Below, one piece after another: positions 57,290 through 64,000 of a stretch of 64,000 bases of DNA. Under the pieces are notes generated by a model. It saw nothing but the letters and a program-made list of their open reading frames with translations. It was not told where the DNA came from and did not search any database. Numbering within the stretch: the stretch's first letter is position 1; each line of letters begins with the position of its first letter. Location: NCBI RefSeq assembly GCF_900473965.1, contig NZ_UCNJ01000014.1, positions 1-64,000 of the forward strand, in the 5' to 3' direction. A program made the translations under genes and the position numbers. The stretch is from Synechococcus sp. UW179A. GTDB lineage: Bacteria > Cyanobacteriota > Cyanobacteriia > PCC-6307 > Cyanobiaceae.

Positions 57290-57553
57290 ATGGCCGCCAT
57301 TCAGGACCGGAACTATCTGAGGCTTTGCGCGGAACTGGCGAGTCTGCTTAGCATCAGCCAAGCCTCTGCCCGCAGGCGAGTCGACCAGCAAGCAGCAAAG
57401 GACGGTGCACGGGACCTGGAAAGCCGAAAAGCCGTAGCGACAAGCCTGCTTGACGCAGCGAAAGCCGAACAAGGCCAAGGCTCAGCGGGCAGCAACCTTG
57501 ACACGCTGTTGGAGGCTGAGCCCATGGATCAACACTTCATGCTCGAAGACTGA
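57290..57553 (+). CDS. Conserved hypothetical small protein
   Basis: An 87-residue protein with a helical N-terminal part, LCAELASLLSISQASARRRV, that may be a small DNA-binding-like helical domain, then a charged helix and an acidic tail (EAEPMDQHFMLED). I recognise no family. It lies 43 bp after the glycosyltransferase-like gene. Confidence 0.6.
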   Translation: MAAIQDRNYLRLCAELASLLSISQASARRRVDQQAAKDGARDLESRKAVATSLLDAAKAEQGQGSAGSNLDTLLEAEPMDQHFMLED

Positions 57554-57586
57554 GTCGCCAGCTGCTGATCTCATCAAGCGGCGAGC

Positions 57587-58231
57587 TCAGTGCTCGAAGG
57601 TGTTGACGAAGCGGAAACGATCCAGATCAGACATCACTGGAACGCATGCGAAGCAACGCTGCGCTAGCTCCCAGCGCCCCTCTCGCCGCAACATCACCTC
57701 CAACTGGCGGCGTGCGGGAAGCAGATAACGGGCGTCGTTGGCGGCGTAGGCCAGCTGGGCGTCGCTCAACTCATCAACCCTGCCCCAATCACTGCTCTGG
57801 GCCTGTTTATCCAGCTCAACTCCGACTAGTTCCATGACCAGATCCTTGAGACCATGCCGGGGGGTATAGGTACGTGCCAGGCGACTCCCCACCTTGGTAC
57901 AGAACACAGGATTGACTCGGATCGAAAGACCCGTGGCAAGCGCCGCCACATCAAACCGGGCGAAATGGAACACCTTCTCAATCGCTTGAGCCTCCATCAG
58001 TGACTTCAGCCGCGGGGCCTCCGTCTGGCCGAGACCAACGCGAATGCAGGCAACCTGATCCCTGTCGTCGCAGATCTGCACCAGACAAAGTCGGTCACGT
58101 CCATGAATCAGCCCCATGGCTTCGGTGTCGACCGCGAGGGCCTTCGCCTGCACGAAGCGGTCATACCAATCCTGATCCATGTCTCCGTCAAAGACTGCGA
58201 ATGCGCAAGGCTCATTGGGGATCTCAGCCAT
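57587..58231 (-). CDS. Ribonuclease D-type 3'-5' exonuclease
   Basis: From the ATG at 58231 the product is 214 residues with all DEDDy exonuclease motifs: ALAVDTEAMGLIHGRDRLCL (Exo I, Asp and Glu), KVFHFARFDVAALATGLSIR (Exo II) and LAYAANDARYLLPARRQLEV (Exo III with Tyr and Asp). There is no HRDC domain, so it is shorter than E. coli RNase D. It likely trims RNA 3' ends. Confidence 0.85.
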   Translation of the reverse strand: MAEIPNEPCAFAVFDGDMDQDWYDRFVQAKALAVDTEAMGLIHGRDRLCLVQICDDRDQVACIRVGLGQTEAPRLKSLMEAQAIEKVFHFARFDVAALATGLSIRVNPVFCTKVGSRLARTYTPRHGLKDLVMELVGVELDKQAQSSDWGRVDELSDAQLAYAANDARYLLPARRQLEVMLRREGRWELAQRCFACVPVMSDLDRFRFVNTFEH

Positions 58232-58357
58232 GGAAGGGAAGCAAGGGACTACAGCCAAGCCCCACTCTGACCTCAGCAAGCGATGAAGCGAGTTTTAACT
58301 GAGCGCTTGAAAATCAGAACGAGACCGAGTTAGACAAAATCGAGACAGCTTGTTTTC

Positions 58358-58741
58358 ATGCTCACCCAACGCAAACCAACGCGCTCCTGTCTGGCAGACA
58401 TCGAACACTATTTCCGACAGCCCCCGCCGCTCTTCCTGGATCTCGAGCTGGCAGTCTGCTGGGTTCTGGACTGCCTGCTGCAAAACGACAGCTACCCCTC
58501 AGGACTGCTTCAGCGCCTGCAGAGTGATCACCCCAAGCTGCGGCTCTCTGAAACGGTGCTGCATCAGGCAGTCGATTTTCTCGAGCAGCAAGAGATGCTC
58601 GATTCCTATACAAAGCGCTGTCCCAGCAGAGGTCGTCCTCGCCGCATGCTGCACCTGCACCAAGACGCCAGAGGACAGGCTCAACGCCTGATGGAACCCT
58701 GGAGCCGCTGGCTTCATGAACACGATCCACTGACCACCTAG
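58358..58741 (+). CDS. Small winged-helix-like hypothetical protein
   Basis: A 127-residue protein with FLDLELAVCWVLDCLLQNDS, then PKLRLSETVLHQAVDFLEQQ and CPSRGRPRRMLHLHQDARGQ, which together fit a winged-helix fold with a basic wing. It resembles PadR-like or similar regulators of cyanobacteria, though I cannot name the family. The next gene starts 47 bp later. Confidence 0.6.
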   Translation: MLTQRKPTRSCLADIEHYFRQPPPLFLDLELAVCWVLDCLLQNDSYPSGLLQRLQSDHPKLRLSETVLHQAVDFLEQQEMLDSYTKRCPSRGRPRRMLHLHQDARGQAQRLMEPWSRWLHEHDPLTT

Positions 58742-58788
58742 CCATTGACCACTTAGAACAGACTCACTGTTCGGGCAGTAGCTAGAGG

Positions 58789-59343
58789 ATGCCATCCCCC
58801 CAGACGTCCACTCTGCTGCTCACTGCGCTGCTAGGGATCGGCCTGGTCTTTTTTCTGCGTGCTGCCAGCAAGGATCGAACCACTGTTGTTGAGGTTCGAT
58901 CACCGCGGCCTCCGCTAGAAGTACTGAACGGCCTCGACGCCTGGTTAAAGCAACGGGGCTGGAGCCAGCAGGGGGGGGACGTTGATCGCTGCCTGTTGGA
59001 GTACAGGGGAGAGGTGGCCAGCAGTGCCCCTCTGGCGATCCTGCTTTCACTGCTGGGAACAGTCGGTGCTGGCAGCCTTGGACTCGTCGTCCGACAGATG
59101 AACCCATCATTCAACTGGTGGCCTCTACTGATGGCCGCTCTCGGCCCCTTGGCTGGTTGGATCTACACCCAACGCGCAAGACGCGTGGAGGAGATTCAAA
59201 TCCGTTTGATCGAACCCGACGTAGGCGAGGGAAGCACACTTCGACTGCGTGCCCATCGCGATGAGCTCATCGCCCTGGAGCTCGCCCTTGCCGATCCGCT
59301 GGAACTGGCTAGCGATGGGGCGCTGCTGACATCGCCGATCTGA
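58789..59343 (+). CDS. Membrane protein similar to cytochrome b6f haem-assembly factor (CCB type)
   Basis: A 184-residue protein with an N-terminal membrane helix (STLLLTALLGIGLVFFLRAA) and a second helical hairpin (SAPLAILLSLLGTVGAGSLG, then WWPLLMAALGPLAGWIYTQR). The C-terminal soluble part is Glu/Leu-rich. The layout suggests the cofactor-assembly-of-complex-C (CCB) family that helps attach haem c to cytochrome b6, but this rests on resemblance only. Confidence 0.5.
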   Translation: MPSPQTSTLLLTALLGIGLVFFLRAASKDRTTVVEVRSPRPPLEVLNGLDAWLKQRGWSQQGGDVDRCLLEYRGEVASSAPLAILLSLLGTVGAGSLGLVVRQMNPSFNWWPLLMAALGPLAGWIYTQRARRVEEIQIRLIEPDVGEGSTLRLRAHRDELIALELALADPLELASDGALLTSPI

Positions 59344-59344
59344 C

Positions 59345-60187
59345 GTGATTCCGCTACGGCTGGTCCTGACTCCAGCATTGGTGGTTGCAGGACTGATCTT
59401 GTCGATGGTGATCGCAACCGCCGCCAAAGCACCACATCCGCAGGAGGAAGACCCTCTCACCGGAGTCAGGGTTGCGTTGCCAGCCAGCTGGACCGGCACA
59501 ACAACACCCTCAGAGGCCATGGAGATTCTGGTTCTTGCAGGGCATGCCGACTCCCAGGGAATCGAAGGAGCCGGGACCGCGGGAGCCGCCGTTGACCGTG
59601 GAGGAGCCCGCCCCATGGATCCGCGCATGCGCGATGAACTGTTCTGGAATCGGCGCGTTCGTGATGCAGTCGTGAAAACAGGGCAGGCCCGCGGACTCAA
59701 GATCCTTTCCTATGAACCGGATCAACTCACCATTCCGAATGAAGAAGATCCACGCACCAACTGGTCGGTGGGGCGACGCCATCACGATGCAGGTGGCTAC
59801 GCCCTGGAGATCCATTTCGATGCCTACGGCAACCACGGCGTCGGCTCAGGCCTGATCCCCAACGTGCGCAGTCCAGCGACGAGGATTGACGAGAGCTTGG
59901 CCCTCAATTTCGGGCGCTATCCCATTAGCTTCCGCGGCGGCCTTGGAGCCCCCAGACGAGGCATCAGCATTCTCGAGATCGGCAAACTAGAGGGACAGCT
60001 GGAGCGGAAGCTGCGGGATCCGCAAAGCCGCAATGCGGTCGTCGCAGCACTGGCCCTTCGGATCGTTGATGCCATCGAAATGGGCATCGGGAGAACCTCA
60101 GCAAACCAATGGCTCAGTTCACCGCCTGATGCGGACGACAACGCTCCTCAAGAGACGGATCGTCGAACCAATGCTGAGGACGGGTGA
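59345..60187 (+). CDS. Secreted N-acetylmuramoyl-L-alanine amidase-like protein
   Basis: A 280-residue protein with an N-terminal signal helix ([20 protein letters not shown]) and a domain with [20 protein letters not shown] near the start and [20 protein letters not shown] in the middle. These recall the metal-binding His and Glu motifs of amidase_3 proteins. The start is GTG at 59345, 1 bp after the preceding stop, so the two are coupled. Its 3' end overlaps the converging hemF gene by 74 bp. Confidence 0.55.
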   Translation: MIPLRLVLTPALVVAGLILSMVIATAAKAPHPQEEDPLTGVRVALPASWTGTTTPSEAMEILVLAGHADSQGIEGAGTAGAAVDRGGARPMDPRMRDELFWNRRVRDAVVKTGQARGLKILSYEPDQLTIPNEEDPRTNWSVGRRHHDAGGYALEIHFDAYGNHGVGSGLIPNVRSPATRIDESLALNFGRYPISFRGGLGAPRRGISILEIGKLEGQLERKLRDPQSRNAVVAALALRIVDAIEMGIGRTSANQWLSSPPDADDNAPQETDRRTNAEDG

Positions 60188-61214
60188 ACAAATCCGTGAG
60201 AAGAGCTTCGCGAGACCCCTCCTCCGCCTGATAGCCATATTCCCAGCGGGCCAAAGGTGGCAGAGACATCAGGATCGATTCGGTGCGGCCATTGGTCTGC
60301 AATCCGAAGATCGTTCCGCGATCCCAGACAAGGTTGAATTCCACATATCTGCCACGTCGGTACAGCTGAAACTGACGCTCACGGTCTCCGTAGGAGAGAC
60401 CATTGCGCTTGTCGACAATCGGCGTATAGGCGGGAAGGAAGGCTGTTCCGTTGGCCTTCGCCAAATCATGCAGCTGTTCCCAGGAGAGATTGACTGAACC
60501 GATCTCAGCCGCTTTGCGAGCAGCTGGGCCCTCTGGGTCCTGGCCACGGTAAAGACGACCAGAACCATCCTGGTAGTCGTAAAAAATGCCGCCGATCCCC
60601 CTCGTCTCTTGGCGATGCTTCAAGAAGAAGTACTCATCACACCAGGGCTTGAACACCTGGTAAAGACGCTCATCGACTGAATCGCAGGCCTGTTGATGGC
60701 TGCGATGAAAATGTCGGGCATCCTCAAGAAAGGGGTAGTAAGGCGTGAGATCAGCACCACCTCCGAACCACCAGACCGGTCCAGCCTCGAAGTAGCGGTA
60801 GTTGAGATGCACCGTAGGAACAAATGGATTTCTGGGATGCAGAACCATGGAAGTACCGGTGGCAAACCACGGATGCCCTTTGGCCTCGGGCCGCTGTTTG
60901 AGGATTGAAGGTGGCAATTCCTTGCCGTGCACCTCGGAGAAGTTCACTCCCCCTTGCTCGAAGATGCGGCCTTCACGCATCACACGGGAACGGCCACCTC
61001 CTCCTTCAGGCCGATCCCAGCTCTCCTCCTGGAACCTTCCCACACCATCGATCTTCTCCAGGCCTGAGCAGATCTCATCCTGAAGACCCATCACCAGCGC
61101 ACGGGCACGCTCCCGAGAGTCGGCAGGAGGACGATCTCCGGAGATAGCCGCAGGCGACGAGGGCACTGCCCCGAGCATCCGGCCCTTGAGACGCTTGAGC
61201 AGGGAACGGACCAT
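60114..61214 (-). CDS. hemF: Oxygen-dependent coproporphyrinogen III oxidase
   Basis: A 366-residue HemF (ATG 61214; another at 61244 adds ten). Conserved segments are [40 protein letters not shown] and [20 protein letters not shown]. It converts coproporphyrinogen III to protoporphyrinogen IX, upstream of both chlorophyll and haem, and thus of the bilins made by PebA/PebB. It is divergent from mrp and converges on the amidase-like gene with a 74-bp overlap. Confidence 0.95.
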   Translation of the reverse strand: MVRSLLKRLKGRMLGAVPSSPAAISGDRPPADSRERARALVMGLQDEICSGLEKIDGVGRFQEESWDRPEGGGGRSRVMREGRIFEQGGVNFSEVHGKELPPSILKQRPEAKGHPWFATGTSMVLHPRNPFVPTVHLNYRYFEAGPVWWFGGGADLTPYYPFLEDARHFHRSHQQACDSVDERLYQVFKPWCDEYFFLKHRQETRGIGGIFYDYQDGSGRLYRGQDPEGPAARKAAEIGSVNLSWEQLHDLAKANGTAFLPAYTPIVDKRNGLSYGDRERQFQLYRRGRYVEFNLVWDRGTIFGLQTNGRTESILMSLPPLARWEYGYQAEEGSREALLTDLFTRPQHWFDDPSLEERCRPHQAVN

Positions 61215-61329
61215 GGTCGACAGTGTCGGTGAACTCTCGACCATTTCAGCCCAGCACCGTCTCCGACAAGTTCGTGTGAAGGACTGTCATGGAAAAGCGC
61301 CCCTAGGATCCAGCCAACGAATGGGACGC

Positions 61330-62406
61330 ATGACCACTGCGGAACAGGCCACTCAGGCGCTCAGCGACCTCCGCGATGCGGGCAGTGACCGTTCTCTGTT
61401 GGACCTCGGTTGGCTCGACCAGGTGCGGGTGGCCCCTCCACGGGCAGTGATCCGGCTGAACCTGCCTGGATTCGCCCAGAACCAGCGTGATCAGATTGTT
61501 AATGGTGCAAGGCAACGACTCCTGCAACTGGAGGGCATCGATGATGTCCAGATTGAACTAGGTCAACCACCCTCCCAAGGAGGAATCGGACAGGCAGGCC
61601 ACGGCCAGGTCGCCGAACGACAGTCGATTCCTGGCGTCCGCCACGTGATCGCTGTCAGCAGCGGCAAGGGTGGCGTCGGCAAAAGCACGGTGGCGGTGAA
61701 TCTGGCCTGTTCGTTGGCCGTGCGCGGTTTGAAGGTAGGTCTTCTGGATGCCGATATCTATGGCCCCAACGCCCCAACCATGCTCGGTGTGGCTGACCGC
61801 ACACCCGAGGTGAGCGGCAGCGGAGACAACCAGTGCATGCAGCCGATCGAGACCTGCGGCGTTGCGATGGTGTCCATGGGTCTGCTGATTGAAGAGAACC
61901 AGCCCGTGATCTGGCGCGGGCCGATGCTCAACGGGATCATTCGCCAGTTTCTCTATCAAGTGCAGTGGGGAGAGCGTGATGTCTTGGTGGTTGACCTACC
62001 TCCGGGCACCGGTGATGCGCAATTGTCGTTAGCCCAGGCCGTTCCCATGACTGGCGTTGTGATCGTGACCACCCCCCAGCAGGTGGCCCTTCAAGATGCG
62101 CGACGCGGACTAGCCATGTTCCGCCAGATGAACATCCCAGTGCTTGGTGTGGTCGAAAACATGAGCGCGTTCATTCCTCCCGACCAGCCCGATCGGCGAT
62201 ATGCCTTGTTCGGCTCAGGCGGTGGCCAGACTCTCGCCAATGCCTTCGACGTCCCACTTTTGGCCCAAGTCCCCATGGAGATGCCTGTCCAGGAAGGCGG
62301 TGATCAGGGCAGACCGATCACGCTGTCCAAGCCCGACTCGGTCAGCGCCAAAACATTTCTGGCGCTTGCTGATCGTCTCTCACCGATGGTGACCAGCGAA
62401 GCCTGA
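61330..62406 (+). CDS. mrp: Mrp/ApbC iron-sulfur cluster carrier ATPase
   Basis: A 358-residue protein with an N-terminal MIP18-like region (residues about 5-85) and a P-loop ATPase domain: [20 protein letters not shown] (deviant Walker A), GLLDADIYGPNAPTMLGVA and DVLVVDLPPGTGDAQLSLAQ. The CxxC pair of some homologues is not evident. It carries or transfers Fe-S clusters. The frame is open upstream to 61186; ATG 61321 or 61330 fits the conserved start. Confidence 0.9.
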   Translation: MTTAEQATQALSDLRDAGSDRSLLDLGWLDQVRVAPPRAVIRLNLPGFAQNQRDQIVNGARQRLLQLEGIDDVQIELGQPPSQGGIGQAGHGQVAERQSIPGVRHVIAVSSGKGGVGKSTVAVNLACSLAVRGLKVGLLDADIYGPNAPTMLGVADRTPEVSGSGDNQCMQPIETCGVAMVSMGLLIEENQPVIWRGPMLNGIIRQFLYQVQWGERDVLVVDLPPGTGDAQLSLAQAVPMTGVVIVTTPQQVALQDARRGLAMFRQMNIPVLGVVENMSAFIPPDQPDRRYALFGSGGGQTLANAFDVPLLAQVPMEMPVQEGGDQGRPITLSKPDSVSAKTFLALADRLSPMVTSEA

Positions 62407-62408
62407 TC

Positions 62409-63683
62409 ATGGTTTCCGGAGTCGGCCTCAGCGGACAACCCCTATTCAGAAGGCATGGCAAACGGCGGGGTCGTGGTCGCGAGCGGGACTGGATTCTCTG
62501 GGGTATTCCCCTGGCCATGGTCGCCGTAGCTGGAATTCTGATTGCCAGCACACAGCGTCAGGCGGATTACGCCGATTGGTATCACCACTGGATTACTGCC
62601 GGTGTTGGTGTGGGAATCGCATTGCTGCTGGCACGGCTGTCATTACTGCGACTCCGGCCCCTGCTGATCCCTATCTACGGACTCACAGTGGTCAGCCTTA
62701 TCGCCGTTCGAATGATTGGCACGACAGCGCTGGGTGCCCAACGCTGGATCAGCATTGGAGGCGTGCATGTCCAACCCTCCGAATTCGCGAAGTTGGCGGC
62801 CATCCTGTTGCTGGCAGCCGTGTTGGATCGACACCCTGTTGAACGTCCGGTGGATCTTCTCAGGCCACTGGGCGTGATTTCACTCCCCTGGCTGCTGGTG
62901 TTCATCCAGCCCGACCTGGGCACATCGCTGGTATTCGGGGCGCTGCTATTAACAATGCTCTATTGGTCGGGGATGCCTTTCGAGTGGCTGGTTCTACTGC
63001 TCTCCCCCTTGATCACGGCTCTACTCGCTGGCCTGTTCCCCTGGGGACTCACCGCCTGGATCCCACTCACCCTGGGCATCGCCTACCGATCCCTTCCCTG
63101 GAAAAAAGTGGCTCTGGCATTGGTCTTGGCGGTGCAGAGCGCCGCTGCACTGGTCACTCCCTGGCTGTGGGAAAACGGCCTGCAGGATTATCAGCGCGAT
63201 CGACTCGTGCTGTTTCTCGACCCCACCAAGGACCCCTTGGGTGGTGGCTATCACCTCCTGCAGAGCACTGTGGGGATTGGTTCCGGTGGACTGTTCGGTA
63301 CTGGCCTGCTGCAGGGACAACTCACCAAGCTGCGCTTCATCCCTGAGCAGCACACGGATTTCATCTTCAGCGCGCTGGGGGAAGAGTTGGGATTCGTAGG
63401 CACAATTCTGGTTGTGGTCGGCTTTGCACTACTGATGGGGCGCATGCTTCAGGTGGCCGGGAAAGCTCGCACTGACTTCGAATCGCTTGTAGTGATCGGC
63501 GTCGCCACGATGTTGATGTTCCAGGTTGTGGTGAACATCTTCATGACCATCGGCCTTGGGCCTGTGACTGGAATTCCACTGCCCTTCATGAGCTACGGAC
63601 GCAGCGCCATGGTTGTGAATTTCATTGCCCTGGGCCTCTGCCTATCCGTGGCCAGGCGATCGAGACGAGCTCTGATCCGTTGA
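62409..63683 (+). CDS. rodA: Rod shape-determining peptidoglycan glycosyltransferase RodA
   Basis: A 424-residue SEDS-family protein with about ten membrane helices. Family segments are TALGAQRWISIGGVHVQPSE, LDPTKDPLGGGYHLLQSTV, TDFIFSALGEELGFVGTILV and GIPLPFMSYGRSAMVVNFIA. It polymerises glycan strands during elongation with its PBP2 partner. It begins 2 bp after mrp, and the next gene overlaps its stop (TTGA). Confidence 0.93.
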   Translation: MVSGVGLSGQPLFRRHGKRRGRGRERDWILWGIPLAMVAVAGILIASTQRQADYADWYHHWITAGVGVGIALLLARLSLLRLRPLLIPIYGLTVVSLIAVRMIGTTALGAQRWISIGGVHVQPSEFAKLAAILLLAAVLDRHPVERPVDLLRPLGVISLPWLLVFIQPDLGTSLVFGALLLTMLYWSGMPFEWLVLLLSPLITALLAGLFPWGLTAWIPLTLGIAYRSLPWKKVALALVLAVQSAAALVTPWLWENGLQDYQRDRLVLFLDPTKDPLGGGYHLLQSTVGIGSGGLFGTGLLQGQLTKLRFIPEQHTDFIFSALGEELGFVGTILVVVGFALLMGRMLQVAGKARTDFESLVVIGVATMLMFQVVVNIFMTIGLGPVTGIPLPFMSYGRSAMVVNFIALGLCLSVARRSRRALIR

Positions 63684-64000
63684 AGGACTCCACACCACTG
63701 CTGCAGTCAATTCAGGCCTGCATGGCGACGGGAGTTCCCCCCGGCCAGGCCAGCGATGCCAATGCCAGGCGACTGTGGTGGGGGGGATTGGAAGTGCTGC
63801 AAGATCTGCTGGACATCCAAGACAACTCCGCCGCAGGCATTTGGCTAGCTGCCCCCCTTCCGGCTCTCTATGCCCCTGATCTGCTCCAGCGCTTTCAGGG
63901 CTGGGTCTGGGCACCTGAGGCTCTTGATGTGCTGAGTGCCGCAGAGCGGTCAACCCTCCTGCCGCCGGATCGCGCGAATGCGAGAAAAACCCCTTCCCAG
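63680..64000 (+). CDS. Partial gene, unknown product (5' part)
   Basis: The frame from TTG 63680, overlapping the rodA stop by 4 bp, is open to the end of the window: 107 codons starting LKDSTPLLQSIQACMATGVP and continuing GIWLAAPLPALYAPDLLQRF. It has no signal peptide or membrane helix so far. I do not recognise it; an N-terminal sensor-type region of a larger protein is possible. Downstream sequence is needed to name it. Confidence 0.6.
   Translation, partial: MKDSTPLLQSIQACMATGVPPGQASDANARRLWWGGLEVLQDLLDIQDNSAAGIWLAAPLPALYAPDLLQRFQGWVWAPEALDVLSAAERSTLLPPDRANARKTPSQ

Overview
The window comes from a marine picocyanobacterium, almost certainly a phycourobilin-containing marine Synechococcus. 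Photosystem II genes (psbM, psbB, psbT), cytochrome b6f genes (petB, petD) and a complete phycobilisome rod gene region with phycoerythrin I, phycoerythrin II and R-phycocyanin are all present. The fused lyase-isomerase RpcG and the PEII linker MpeC with a cysteine at residue 49 point to a phycourobilin-rich pigment type. I cannot name the strain from the sequence.

Layout. 1-20.9 kb is core genome: GH100 invertase, petBD, ctpA, minCDE, tRNA-Thr, tsaC, prmC, dprA, a thioesterase, a universal stress protein, psbM with a ferredoxin gene, psbBT, nrdR, rpsA, metK, a ribulokinase-like sugar kinase and comF. tRNA-Phe at 20.92 kb marks the left edge of the phycobilisome region. Next to it are a truncated tyrosine-recombinase gene and small orphan genes. 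From about 22.9 to 49.3 kb lies the rod region. In order it holds two unknowns, an AplA-like phycobiliprotein, the CpcL-type rod linker cpcG2, mpeD, a pentapeptide protein, cpeC, cpeE, cpeD, cpeS, cpeT, cpeR, three Nif11-like genes on the opposite strand, mpeBA, mpeC, an mpeU-like lyase, cpeZ, cpeY, a small CpcD-like protein, an mpeV/cpeF-like lyase, cpeAB, a CpcS-family lyase, pebA, pebB, rpcBA, rpcT and rpcG. A low-molecular-weight tyrosine phosphatase at 49.4 kb closes it. 49.9-64 kb is core genome again: panC-cmk fusion, rlpA, purM, aldo/keto reductase, tRNA-Cys, a ribonuclease D-type exonuclease, hemF, mrp, rodA and the start of one more gene.

How the rod region works. PebA and PebB make phycoerythrobilin from biliverdin. 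CpeS/CpcS, CpeT/RpcT and the HEAT-repeat lyases (CpeY/CpeZ, the MpeU-like and MpeV-like proteins, RpcG) attach it to cysteines on RpcAB, CpeAB and MpeAB, some of them isomerising it to phycourobilin. CpcG2, CpeC, CpeD, CpeE, MpeC and MpeD join the discs into rods. CpeR is the expected activator of phycoerythrin genes. No core (apc) genes are in the window.

Most worth a second look: a small CpcD-domain protein with a basic tail (40377-40733); three Nif11-like genes beside cpeR; about 1.1 kb without a gene upstream of mpeBA where, as I recall, related strains carry mpeY or mpeQ; the membrane-anchored CpcG2; the AplA-like protein translationally coupled to an unknown gene; and two genes (panC-cmk and a glycosyltransferase-like gene) whose reading frames lack a usual start codon where one is expected.
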